Of a stretch of DNA of 64,000 nucleotides, positions 9,401 to 16,120 are shown in pieces. Each line of letters opens with the position of its first letter. The stretch's first letter is position 1. A program made the translations under genes and the position numbers. Origin of the DNA: Puia sp963703355 (GTDB lineage: Bacteria > Bacteroidota > Bacteroidia > Chitinophagales > Chitinophagaceae); NCBI GenBank assembly GCA_963703355.1, contig OY969813.1:248001-312000 (forward strand), in the 5' to 3' direction. Below the pieces are notes generated by a model. That model saw only the letters and a program-made list of their open reading frames with translations, searched no databases and had not been told where the DNA came from.

Positions 9401-11111
9401 CTTTTTAGACAGCAATTTGAAAAATAGGAAAGAGATAGGGATAAATAAACAAGAAATTGAGCGGGATATTTTTATCCTGAAATTGAGATCTTTCTTAGAG
9501 GATATATTGGCTGACCATTCGAACAACAAACTGTTTTTTGACGGTTTACAAATTATTAAAAGAAATATAGAGAAAAAAACAGCTGAATTGATTGTGGCAA
9601 AAGCTTGGCTTTATAAATCCGAACAAACCGAAACGAAAGAGCTTTCTGCCTTAAACGCCTGGCTGAATGATTTGATAAAAGTGGGCAGGGGAATGGGCAA
9701 AAACGTAAACAGGGATTATGCTTCGGCGATTACTAATATGCAAATCGCAAAAAAGGCGGTTCCGATCTGGATTATGCCGCTGAACTCTGCCATATCTTTT
9801 TTCCCGGATTGTTCGCCCAACCAGTTTGATCTCCTGATCATTGACGAAGCCAGTCAGTGCGATATTAGTAGCCTGAATTTGATTTTCAGAGCAAAAAAAG
9901 CGCTTATTGTAGGGGATGAAAATCAAACCTCGGTCGTAGTCGACAGAACGATCGGCATTGACAAGACGAATGTACTGCTCAATAAATATTTATACAATCA
10001 TCCGTTCCGGACGCAGTTTGATGTCAGCAGTAGGGTAAGCAGTGTGTATGCCATGGCCAGTGTGGTCTATCCTAATATTGTGACCTTAAGGGAGCATTTC
10101 AGATGCCTGCCTGAAATTATCGGGTTCTCGAATCAGCATATTTATTCCAATTCCATCATTCCACTCAAAACCGCACTGGATAAAACATATGGAGAGCCGA
10201 TTGAAATTCACTATGTGGAAGATGATATTTCAACAGATAATAAACTGAAAATTGTTGAAAGGATATCGGATGATATTTTGACGATTATCCGGGACTATGA
10301 GGCTAAAAAAATCGGCAAATTACCAACCATCGGTATTATCGCCTTGGATAGCTCAAATACAACCCATATCAAAGAACTGATACAAAAAATTGCTGAAAAT
10401 AAACTGATCAAGTTTTACGAAGACGAATTAGATTTTATGGTGGGAACTTCCAGAGAATTCCAGGGGGATGAGCGCGATATTATTTTTCTGACCATTACAT
10501 CTACCCATCGGATTGTTCAGGATGGGGAAAAGGTTAGCATAAGACCGCCGATTGCTGTCACCAGCGAAGAGTATATGCGAATATTCAACGTGGCTGCAAG
10601 TCGCGCTAAAGAAAAGTCAGTACTTTATCACAGTATTCATCCCGACGCCGTCCCGGCGATTAATCCGGCCTGTTTTCGCAAAAAACTAATTGACTACTAT
10701 ACCAATTACGACCATGTAGAGAATATTGCAGTGACCAATTTATTGCAGGATCTTTTGAGTCGGGTCGATTCAAATTCAGGGCCTTTTGAAGCTGCAGTTT
10801 GTTCATTTCTGTATAACAATCGGTACGGGAACTATTTACATCCGCAATATGTCGTGGGACACTATATTATAGACTTTGGCATTATCGTTCAGGGAAAAAA
10901 GATTGCCATTGAATGCGATGGATATTTATATCACTCCGGGTTCGAAAAAATAAGAGACGATATAAAAAGACAGGAAATCCTGGAAAGAGCGGGTTGGAAA
11001 TTTTTCAGGGTCCAAAGTACAGAGTGGTTTTATCAGAACAGAGTGGCTTGCCAAAAGTTATTGAATTGGCTTAACGAACATGCCGCCCTCCATGAGGAAT
11101 TTTTAATTTGA
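6429..11111 (+). CDS. SF1 helicase with C-terminal Vsr/DUF559-like endonuclease domain
   Basis: 1,560 residues. Residues 1-470 are an uncharacterised N-terminal region. Walker A GPPGTGKSHT is at 475-484 (Lys481). A long helical insertion follows (about 520-1090), then Walker B IDEAS with Asp1139-Glu1140, the SF1 motif REHFRCLPEI, the QGDERD motif (motif V region) and NVAASRAKEK (motif VI). Residues about 1450-1555 form a PD-(D/E)xK-like nuclease of the Vsr/DUF559 (MTES_1575-type) group: Glu1454, Asp1482 and the ECD motif with Glu1495/Asp1497, followed by the typical ILERAGWKFFRVQSTEW. Large helicases ending in this nuclease occur in defence islands and are thought to unwind and cut foreign DNA. 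The gene is 143 bp downstream of the TIR gene on the same strand. A weak -7-like box (TATATTTA, 6383-6390) lies in that gap, so it may have its own promoter. All key motifs look intact. Confidence 0.87.
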   Translation: MNELETPLEHLFLYIRDIFRNSQNCHDFRKEQNNEKKKQVNYWQVDELNAISKHAIRQNIAEIEFALTPDASATENSFLTLRRIPIPSKPVMPEPLLEWTILNETNVFKPQLQHKNQIEKTEKFADSTQRIKALEAFRKTPTLLIPDVLPVGLDGWISFKNEAEYDIIPEKIILTKFESDAHRMQSFKQFTQELESYYKINEIPLQINALYDGFHKLYYDLKGRDSIKLYLSFGLVQGEIGGKVYSNYLFHIPLKLSLKKQEIKIEYDTFRNKLFAEQNFLDLFDEHFKDEGPAAIEEKKKDVLKTLNDFNTRQLQFFFERDFIRASFYEPALDLLKVFPDKNTRFFTREDLDLAFDLSAITNQLDFSFSPIIQTKLAETKIEIANDADNIANKIYELKQLNRIDQIPDFFKKLFSLEVPQDKESGAKSNDQTDASVKESVRFEPVKYLFPLPVNDEQLEIVKRLSEQNAVTVKGPPGTGKSHTIANLISHFVAQGKSILVVSHNSKALSVIKDKLPQGIQELAISLVNDGQGKENLKASVSSIIGNISNKFHDHTKVEQAGMELVMLEKKYQGELAKIYSLIHANSKQLEIWNPFTKIPEKKTGTQWAEYLFENKLEEPLFISDEIHHHLNTAHLTSDLLDLVDAGKKLQPHDFGLCKYEFIDKDQFMPVNALRTIEDQLNEIRIEIDPENFNSIDYKVLDSDFFDALNRFNSKLKKIRLYKISSALLANRDFSFKELNTLLENNKSLLEQLKYANLNLLDYNVDISPLIDSNPFELFDQINQLILKFGGNKTLGFVSRKLLNKQQSRFLECTVNFSDATTIERLKIIEIEIGKQKITAQLKITFSNFYDQKKLGSVSDVSETIDALSDISLFIQELNEFNHVLQHKKLKKLDFNSLEFQEDVSILNSLFLYVQYQNCQGILNDWVTKIQNHLNPHPLIEKISEAVESAERMTYEMYMTEYLHLRDVSVISKKYEGLVKALFIHFPKTTGFLDSNLKNRKEIGINKQEIERDIFILKLRSFLEDILADHSNNKLFFDGLQIIKRNIEKKTAELIVAKAWLYKSEQTETKELSALNAWLNDLIKVGRGMGKNVNRDYASAITNMQIAKKAVPIWIMPLNSAISFFPDCSPNQFDLLIIDEASQCDISSLNLIFRAKKALIVGDENQTSVVVDRTIGIDKTNVLLNKYLYNHPFRTQFDVSSRVSSVYAMASVVYPNIVTLREHFRCLPEIIGFSNQHIYSNSIIPLKTALDKTYGEPIEIHYVEDDISTDNKLKIVERISDDILTIIRDYEAKKIGKLPTIGIIALDSSNTTHIKELIQKIAENKLIKFYEDELDFMVGTSREFQGDERDIIFLTITSTHRIVQDGEKVSIRPPIAVTSEEYMRIFNVAASRAKEKSVLYHSIHPDAVPAINPACFRKKLIDYYTNYDHVENIAVTNLLQDLLSRVDSNSGPFEAAVCSFLYNNRYGNYLHPQYVVGHYIIDFGIIVQGKKIAIECDGYLYHSGFEKIRDDIKRQEILERAGWKFFRVQSTEWFYQNRVACQKLLNWLNEHAALHEEFLI

Positions 11112-11254
11112 GACTCGAATTGCCTCTGGATTCATTTTATCGGCGATGCAAAAACTGCGCAGGAAGGCTGATAATTATTTCCGAAGAAAATTTGGCCATA
11201 TCTACGCGCACATTTCATTAAATTATTTCATCTTAAATCGTGAATGCATTCTTT

Positions 11255-12589
11255 CTAATTGATCAATTTCATTCCATTTCTTTCGGCCCATAGTTTTTTT
11301 ATCTTAGTTGCTGCTTCTTCAGGCGAAATTCGGATATACTTATAAAAGTCCTTAGTTCTTTTATGACCACTTATTTTCATTATAAGTTCTACAGGCGTAC
11401 CGGCTAAAAATTCATTCGTACAAAAGGACCTTCTGGCAGTGTGAGAGGTGATCCATTCATATTTTGGCTTATTAACTACGATCATTTGGTTTCCTTTTTT
11501 ATATGAAAACTTAATGGGTATGTTTATACTGCATAGTTTTCCTATCGTCTTTATATGTTTATTGAATTCAGGATTGGTTAATGCCGGAATCTTATCCTTG
11601 AATTGGCGGGTAAAAATGGATTTAGCCTCCTCCCGCAGTGGTATGATAACCCAGTGGTCAGACTTCGCTTGCTTTTTATAAAGCATATCCTTTTTCAAGT
11701 CCTCTGGTTTCAGCGTTGAAAAGTCAGAAAATCGCAGTCCGGTTAGGCAAGCCAGAACTAGCAAGTCCCGGTATTCTGTTAAATAGGGATAATTTGATAG
11801 GTCGACACTATACATACTTGCGATCTCTTCATGTGTAAGATAGATGGCATCAATTTCTTCCTCAGGAATTTTGAAATCGGACAAGTCAACAGGCGGAATA
11901 ATTTTTCTTTTAATCCTGTCTTTAACAAAACCTCGTAAATGTTTTATCGTTTTACCGATCGTGTTTAATTTTAAACCTTTTATTAACTGATCTCTTCTCA
12001 TGTGAACATGTTCAAAAGTCAGATAATCTATGAAATCCTCATAAAAGCTAAAGTCGAAACTGGCAAAATCAATCTTCTCTTTCCGGTATTTTTCAAATTC
12101 CAGCAGGTGGGACTTTACATTCTTGTAAACGGTGATGGTAGCCTTACTGACTTTTCGATCTTTAGATTTAATGTATTCGTCAAACTGGTAATAAATGTTA
12201 AGTTTGTCTTTTTTCTCTTTGATTTTCTTCTCCAGGTCGGTTGTTATTTTGATGTCTATGTCTCCCAAGTCCAATGTCGGTGAGAAATTTGCTTTTATCC
12301 AGCCGACCCGATCTGCTAATTGTTGCTTTGTTGCGTGATAGACCAAGTCCTCAACGATTCGCCTTAAGCGGAATAATTCTTCATTCAAGAAAACATGGTT
12401 GCCATACTCTATAGGGAGTTGGTCGGTAACAGCTAATTGCTTTGCAGACCAGAAAAGGGGAGGGATTGCGATTCCAGAGTTCAGCAAGGTTCGCTTCTTG
12501 GCGTTAAAACAATATTGCAAAAAAATTGGACAAGTTCCGTCTCTGCGGATTTTATTAATGGGGCAGATCGGTTTGATAGGTAACAGCAT
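11255..12589 (-). CDS. Tyrosine recombinase / integrase of the island
   Basis: 444 residues, typical of Bacteroidota integrases: an N-terminal arm-type DNA-binding region (about 1-60), a SAM-like core-binding domain (about 130-230) and a catalytic domain. Catalytic residues are visible: Arg286 in TGLRFSD, His383 and Arg386 in HTARRSF, His409 in SGHKR and Tyr418 (alternatively Tyr416) in FYKYIRI. It converges with the helicase gene (143 bp apart) and its start lies 160 bp from the 3' end of the tRNA-Asp gene, the usual position of an integrase next to its tRNA attachment site. The enzyme would integrate and excise the defence island. The far attachment site must lie left of the window and was not seen. 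Confidence 0.92.
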   Translation of the reverse strand: MLLPIKPICPINKIRRDGTCPIFLQYCFNAKKRTLLNSGIAIPPLFWSAKQLAVTDQLPIEYGNHVFLNEELFRLRRIVEDLVYHATKQQLADRVGWIKANFSPTLDLGDIDIKITTDLEKKIKEKKDKLNIYYQFDEYIKSKDRKVSKATITVYKNVKSHLLEFEKYRKEKIDFASFDFSFYEDFIDYLTFEHVHMRRDQLIKGLKLNTIGKTIKHLRGFVKDRIKRKIIPPVDLSDFKIPEEEIDAIYLTHEEIASMYSVDLSNYPYLTEYRDLLVLACLTGLRFSDFSTLKPEDLKKDMLYKKQAKSDHWVIIPLREEAKSIFTRQFKDKIPALTNPEFNKHIKTIGKLCSINIPIKFSYKKGNQMIVVNKPKYEWITSHTARRSFCTNEFLAGTPVELIMKISGHKRTKDFYKYIRISPEEAATKIKKLWAERNGMKLIN

Positions 12590-12711
12590 TTTAGTCGATT
12601 TTTTAGTCGATTCAATAAACTATTAACCTGAATTAAAGGTCGGAAGAAAAAATGCAGAGAGCTGTTATGAAAGATTGAAAATCAACCTGCTGAAAGTAAA
12701 GATGGGTAAAA

Positions 12712-12739
12712 CAAAAAAAGACTACATTTTCATGTAATC
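12712..12739 (-). terminator. Rho-independent terminator of tRNA-Asp
   Basis: Read on the minus strand, GATTACAT-GAAA-ATGTAGTC (12739-12720) forms an 8-bp stem with one G-T pair and a GAAA loop, followed by a run of seven T. It starts 10 bases after the 3' end of the tRNA. Confidence 0.75.
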
Positions 12740-12748
12740 TCTCTTTAG

Positions 12749-12822
12749 CGGACCGGACGGGACTCGAACCCGCGACCTCTGCCGTGACAGGGCAGCATTC
12801 TAACCAACTGAACTACCGATCC
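12749..12822 (-). tRNA. tRNA-Asp (anticodon GTC)
   Basis: A 74-base cloverleaf. The acceptor stem pairs GGATCGG with CCGGTCC (one G-T pair). The D-arm is GTTCAGTTGGTTAGAAT. The anticodon stem CTGCC/GGCAG encloses the loop CTGTCAC with anticodon GTC, and the T-arm contains GGTTCGAGTCC. The discriminator base is G73 (complement at 12749), as expected for tRNA-Asp. CCA is not encoded. The 3' end faces the integrase, so the gene is the likely attachment site. Its 5' half is duplicated at 12880-12921. Confidence 0.95.
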
Positions 12823-12832
12823 TTTTACTTTT

Positions 12833-12840
12833 CAAATATA
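12833..12840 (-). promoter_or_regulatory. -7 promoter box of tRNA-Asp
   Basis: On the minus strand this reads TATATTTG, an exact match to the Bacteroidota -7 consensus TAnnTTTG, 10 bases upstream of the tRNA 5' end. I see no good -33 box. The box lies between the intact tRNA and the partial copy, so the intact gene keeps its own promoter. Confidence 0.5.
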
Positions 12841-12850
12841 TTGAGGTTTT

Positions 12851-12921
12851 CTTGCGAACCCGTCTCGGCTGAGCCGAGATGACAGGGCAGCATTCTAACC
12901 AACTGAACTACCGATCCTTTT
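12851..12921 (-). pseudogene. Partial tRNA-Asp copy fused to a palindrome
   Basis: 12880-12921 is identical over 42 bp to 12785-12826: the 5' half of tRNA-Asp from the anticodon loop to the 5' end plus 4 bases beyond. On the other side of the junction is TCTCGGCTGAGCCGAGA (12863-12879), a palindrome with 7-bp arms, then CGAACCCG, which matches the T-arm of the tRNA. The anticodon-stem 3' side and acceptor 3' strand are absent, so it cannot fold as a tRNA. The bases TGACAGGG at the junction are shared with the intact gene. It may be an attachment-site remnant, a recombination scar, or a repeat element joined through microhomology. Confidence 0.75.
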
Positions 12922-13387
12922 CTTTGACGCTGCTGCTTTTTTGGGACAGCTGCCTTTTACGGCTCATCAGCCTCCGTTTTTTCAATCTAAGGAGGGCAAA
13001 GATAATGGTTTTGACTTCATTTTATCAAAACTTTTCACGGATCTTTTTACAGAACCTATTCACAATCAAGGGAATGGATTTATTATGTCGCAGGAGTAAA
13101 CCGCAACAAACAGTAATAGACCGCAACTAATCGCAATAGAGCGCAACATGAAGCAACATAGTACATCCACAAAATATTTTATCAGTGTTTTGAGTTACTT
13201 GATGAAATACGGTGTTTCTGAAAATAGAATGTGGTATGAAATGAGGAATGAGCCATGGTATAGAAGAACTGCAAGTGGAGATTGAGTGGAGGATTAGTGG
13301 TGGATTAGTGGAGGATTAGTGGTGGATAGAGTTTGTAAAGAGATTCAACAGATGAGTTATATCTGACTATTTATTTAAAAAATAAAC
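12922..13387. other. Gene-free stretch with degenerate repeats
   Basis: No convincing coding frame; the longest open frame here starts inside the tRNA fragment and has no recognisable composition. 13093-13155 holds degenerate copies of a CCGCAAC/CGCAAT-type motif. 13280-13331 holds an 11-bp tandem repeat, listed separately. No recognisable RNA gene. Confidence 0.5.
13280..13331. repeat. 11-bp tandem repeat upstream of the 181-residue gene
   Basis: GGATTAGTGGT (13291-13301), GGATTAGTGGA (13302-13312) and GGATTAGTGGT (13313-13323) in perfect register, with partial units on both sides. It lies about 57 bp before the ATG of the next gene. Like the 7- and 8-bp arrays elsewhere in the window, the unit length is not a multiple of 3. 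Confidence 0.85.
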
Positions 13388-13933
13388 ATGGCAACTGTAA
13401 AAGACAATTATGTAACTACTGGAATAGCAGGAACTGTCGGACAGCTTCTCACTTTCCGTCAACGCGGAGGCAAGACTTTTATTTCAAAATATCCAAGGCC
13501 CTCGTCTGTTCCGCCTACCGAAAAATTGAAGTCGGTAAGGAAAAGCTTCGCTTCCTGCATCGCGTATGCAAAAGATGCAATAAAAGATCCGGCTAAAAAA
13601 GCATTGTATCAGGCGGCCATCGTTGGCGGACAAACCGCTTTTAATAAAGCAACTTCCGACGCACTAAATCCACCTAAAATAAACAATATCAGGATAGATC
13701 AGCATGCTTACATTATTGTGGAAGCCATCGACGATTTTATGGTTGCAGGCGTTGCTATTTCCATCTACGATTTGTCTCATAATTTAATTGAAGAAGGAAA
13801 AGCGCAGCAAATAGGAAATGGGTCCGACTGGCAATACACTATTCAGAAAACGCTGATTGCGGGATCGAGAGTTACCGTCGAGGCATTTGATATGCCCGGT
13901 AACCGCGCCTCACTCAGCATTGATGTAGATTAA
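13388..13933 (+). CDS. Hypothetical protein, two-part, possibly with a C-terminal Ig-like fold
   Basis: 181 residues; not recognised as a named family. The N-terminal part (1-95) begins with a glycine-rich segment, TGIAGTVGQLLTFRQRGGKT, then FISKYPRPSSVPPTEKL and an amphipathic helical stretch (KSFASCIAYAKDAIKD onward). This resembles in style the N-terminus of DUF6266-like proteins, which is a weak impression. The C-terminal part (about 96-181) alternates beta-strand patterns and ends in TLIAGSRVTVEAFDMPGNRASLSIDVD, like a small Ig/fibronectin-type fold. There is no signal peptide or membrane segment. Codon use looks like the core genes. It is the first gene right of the island and tRNA. A virion or secreted structural role is possible but unsupported. 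Confidence 0.75.
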   Translation: MATVKDNYVTTGIAGTVGQLLTFRQRGGKTFISKYPRPSSVPPTEKLKSVRKSFASCIAYAKDAIKDPAKKALYQAAIVGGQTAFNKATSDALNPPKINNIRIDQHAYIIVEAIDDFMVAGVAISIYDLSHNLIEEGKAQQIGNGSDWQYTIQKTLIAGSRVTVEAFDMPGNRASLSIDVD

Positions 13934-14033
13934 AAATTCGGCATAAATGAATCTTTTTCATCAGATTTAGAGCCCCGAATTAAACTTTCCTATATTTTAC
14001 GCTTAGCTTAAATTTACATCTATAAATAAGTCT

Positions 14034-15080
14034 ATGCCCCTGGATAAAAACCGGCAGTTCCTGGAATTTGAGAAACCGATCAAAGAGCTCTTCGATGAGA
14101 TAGAAAAACTCAGGCAAACAGCCGAAAAGACCAAGGTTGACCTTACCGATTCCATCAATAAGCTCTATGACCAGGTCACCGAGCGCCGGCGGCACATTAC
14201 CGCCAATCTTACTCCCTGGCAGAAAGTTCAGCTGAGCCGTCATCCCGACCGGCCCTACACCATGAAGTATATTGAGAAAATGTCGGAGAATTTCGTGGAG
14301 CTTTTTGGTGACAGAAACGTAAAGGACGATAAAGCGATGGTGGGTGGTTTTGCCCAACTCGACGGACAAACCGTTATGTTCATCGGTCAGCAAAAAGGTA
14401 CCAATACCAAAATGCGACAGATGCGCAATTTCGGAATGGCGAATCCGGAAGGTTATCGTAAGGCTCTCCGTTTAATGCGACTGGCAGAAAAATTTGATAA
14501 GCCCATCATCACGCTCATAGATACACCCGGCGCTTTTCCAGGTATGGAGGCAGAGGAACGCGGACAGGGAGAGGCCATTGCACGTAATATTTATGAGATG
14601 ATCCGGTTGAAGGTGCCCGTTATATGCGTCATCATTGGTGAAGGCGCTTCGGGCGGTGCACTGGGTATTGGCGTGGGAGATAAAGTTTTCATGCTGGAAA
14701 ATTCCTGGTATACCGTGATCTCTCCTGAAAACTGCAGCTCCATTTTATGGCGCAGCTGGGATCAGAAAGAAAAGGCAGCCGAAGAACTCCGCCTTACACC
14801 CGACAATATGCTTGGGTTTGGACTGATCGACGGCATCGTGCCGGAACCTCTCGGTGGTGCTCATTGGGATTATAATGAAGCAGCGGCATTATTAAAACCA
14901 CGACTCGTTGAAACCATCAGGGAACTAAAAAATATTGCACCCGATCAACGAATGAACAATCGCATTGAGAAATTTACAAAAATGGGTTTCTGGGATGAAA
15001 TGCCCGATCAGTCACACATCCACCTCAATGGTGATAACGTATCCGAAATCATCGACATAATTCCCGCGAATCATGAGTAA
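14034..15080 (+). CDS. accA: Acetyl-CoA carboxylase carboxyltransferase subunit alpha
   Basis: 348 residues. AccA with AccD transfers the carboxyl group from biotin-BCCP to acetyl-CoA, making malonyl-CoA for fatty-acid synthesis in the cytoplasm. The N-terminal coiled-coil helix (8-52), the crotonase-fold segment PIITLIDTPGAFPG (157-170) and the oxyanion-type GEGASGGALGIG (202-213) are all present. WYTVISPENCSSILWR is a typical AccA segment. It is about 30 residues longer at the C-terminus than the E. coli protein, as is common in Bacteroidota. The last 8 bp overlap dapA, so the two are probably co-transcribed. accD is not in this window. Confidence 0.96.
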   Translation: MPLDKNRQFLEFEKPIKELFDEIEKLRQTAEKTKVDLTDSINKLYDQVTERRRHITANLTPWQKVQLSRHPDRPYTMKYIEKMSENFVELFGDRNVKDDKAMVGGFAQLDGQTVMFIGQQKGTNTKMRQMRNFGMANPEGYRKALRLMRLAEKFDKPIITLIDTPGAFPGMEAEERGQGEAIARNIYEMIRLKVPVICVIIGEGASGGALGIGVGDKVFMLENSWYTVISPENCSSILWRSWDQKEKAAEELRLTPDNMLGFGLIDGIVPEPLGGAHWDYNEAAALLKPRLVETIRELKNIAPDQRMNNRIEKFTKMGFWDEMPDQSHIHLNGDNVSEIIDIIPANHE

Positions 15081-15990
15081 TCTGATCCCTCTGTTATCCG
15101 GAACAGGTGTTGCATTGGTCACGCCGTTTACTTCTTCCAAAGACATCGATGAACCTGCACTGGCTCGTGTTATTGAACACGTTCTTGCTGGCGGTGTAAA
15201 TTATGTCGTCACATTGGGAACAACAGGTGAAACACCTACGTTGTCCCGTGACGAAAAAGTGCGCATAGCACAGCTTACCATCGAGCTGGTAAACAATCGT
15301 GTTCCCGTAGTCATCGGAGCGGGAGGCAGCGATACCCGTGAAGTAATTCGCGAAATAGAAAAACTTCCGACAGATAATGCCGTGGCTATTCTGAGCGCAA
15401 GTCCTTATTATAGCAAACCTTCCCAGGAAGGTCTCTATCAGCATTATAAAGCTATAGCTGAAGCTTCTCCAAAACCCGTTATTTTATATAATGTACCCGC
15501 AAGAACTGCGCGTAATATCAATGTGTCAACCATTCTGATGCTGGCCGATCTTCCGAATATCGCCGGCATCAAAGAAGCAGGAGGCGATATGGCACAATGC
15601 GCTTTGATTCTGCGAGATCGTCCTTCGGATTTTCTGGTCGTAAGTGGCGACGACGCACTGGCTTTTCCGCAGTTGGCGATAGGTATGGATGGTGTGATCA
15701 GCGTTGCAGCAAATAGTTTTCCCCAGGCTTTTTCCAAAATGGTTCGTGCAGTCTTTAATAGTGACTGGAAAAAAGCGAAGAAAATAAACGACGGACTGAT
15801 TGAGGGGTACGAATTGCTTTTTGTTGAAAACAATCCGGCGGGTGTGAAAGCTGCGCTGTATGAGTTGGGCCTTATAGAAAATGAACTGCGTCTGCCACTC
15901 GTTCCATTGAGCAAGACGTATCATGAGCAGTTGAAGAAATACGTTATAAGCCTAAAGCCCAAAGCTGAAAGCCTAAAGCAGAAGGCTTAA
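15073..15990 (+). CDS. dapA: 4-hydroxy-tetrahydrodipicolinate synthase
   Basis: 305 residues. It condenses pyruvate with aspartate semialdehyde, the first committed step to diaminopimelate and lysine. TIM-barrel motifs: GTTGET at 49-54 (substrate loop), YNVPART from Tyr139 (proton relay Tyr) and the Schiff-base Lys167 in AGIKEAGGD. It starts within accA (8 bp overlap). The last 12 or so residues (LKPKAESLKQKA) are unusual: they are the translation of a 7-bp DNA array that continues through the stop codon (15949-16046). The conserved enzyme ends near residue 293, so the tail is probably a dispensable product of repeat spread into the gene end. Confidence 0.96.
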   Translation: MSNLIPLLSGTGVALVTPFTSSKDIDEPALARVIEHVLAGGVNYVVTLGTTGETPTLSRDEKVRIAQLTIELVNNRVPVVIGAGGSDTREVIREIEKLPTDNAVAILSASPYYSKPSQEGLYQHYKAIAEASPKPVILYNVPARTARNINVSTILMLADLPNIAGIKEAGGDMAQCALILRDRPSDFLVVSGDDALAFPQLAIGMDGVISVAANSFPQAFSKMVRAVFNSDWKKAKKINDGLIEGYELLFVENNPAGVKAALYELGLIENELRLPLVPLSKTYHEQLKKYVISLKPKAESLKQKA

Positions 15991-16046
15991 CGCGCAACGC
16001 TTAATGCTTAACGCGCAACGCTTAACGCTTAACGCTTAACGCGAAT
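15949..16046. repeat. 14-unit 7-bp array entering the 3' end of dapA
   Basis: Exactly 14 consecutive 7-bp units in register (98 bp), consensus NGCNNAA: AGCCTAA, AGCCCAA, AGCTGAA, AGCCTAA, AGCAGAA, GGCTTAA, CGCGCAA, CGCTTAA, TGCTTAA and so on. The first six units are inside dapA and the sixth supplies its TAA stop codon (15988-15990). No inverted partner arm is seen nearby. Confidence 0.92.
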
Positions 16047-16073
16047 CACAGTTAAAAGTTAGAATTACCTATA

Positions 16074-16113
16074 TTACACTTTCACACTACAACACTTCCA
16101 CACTACCACACTT
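16074..16113. repeat. Five-unit 8-bp array before the permease start
   Basis: TTACACTT, TCACACTA, CAACACTT, CCACACTA, CCACACTT in register, ending 7 bp before the ATG of the amino-acid permease. The consensus is NNACACTW, unrelated to the 7-bp array 28 bp to its left. Confidence 0.85.
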
Positions 16114-16120
16114 GTAAAAT

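Noticed and set aside
11112..11254. Second attachment site next to the helicase end
   Set aside because: Only the short match GACTCGAA to the tRNA T-arm was found, which is too short to support an att site.
12879..13130. Small open frame to the right of the tRNA
   Set aside because: It begins inside the duplicated tRNA fragment, has no family resemblance and no start-site support.
15949..16046. CRISPR array
   Set aside because: Units are 7 bp with no spacers, and part is coding; no cas gene is in the window. The same applies to the other short-unit arrays.
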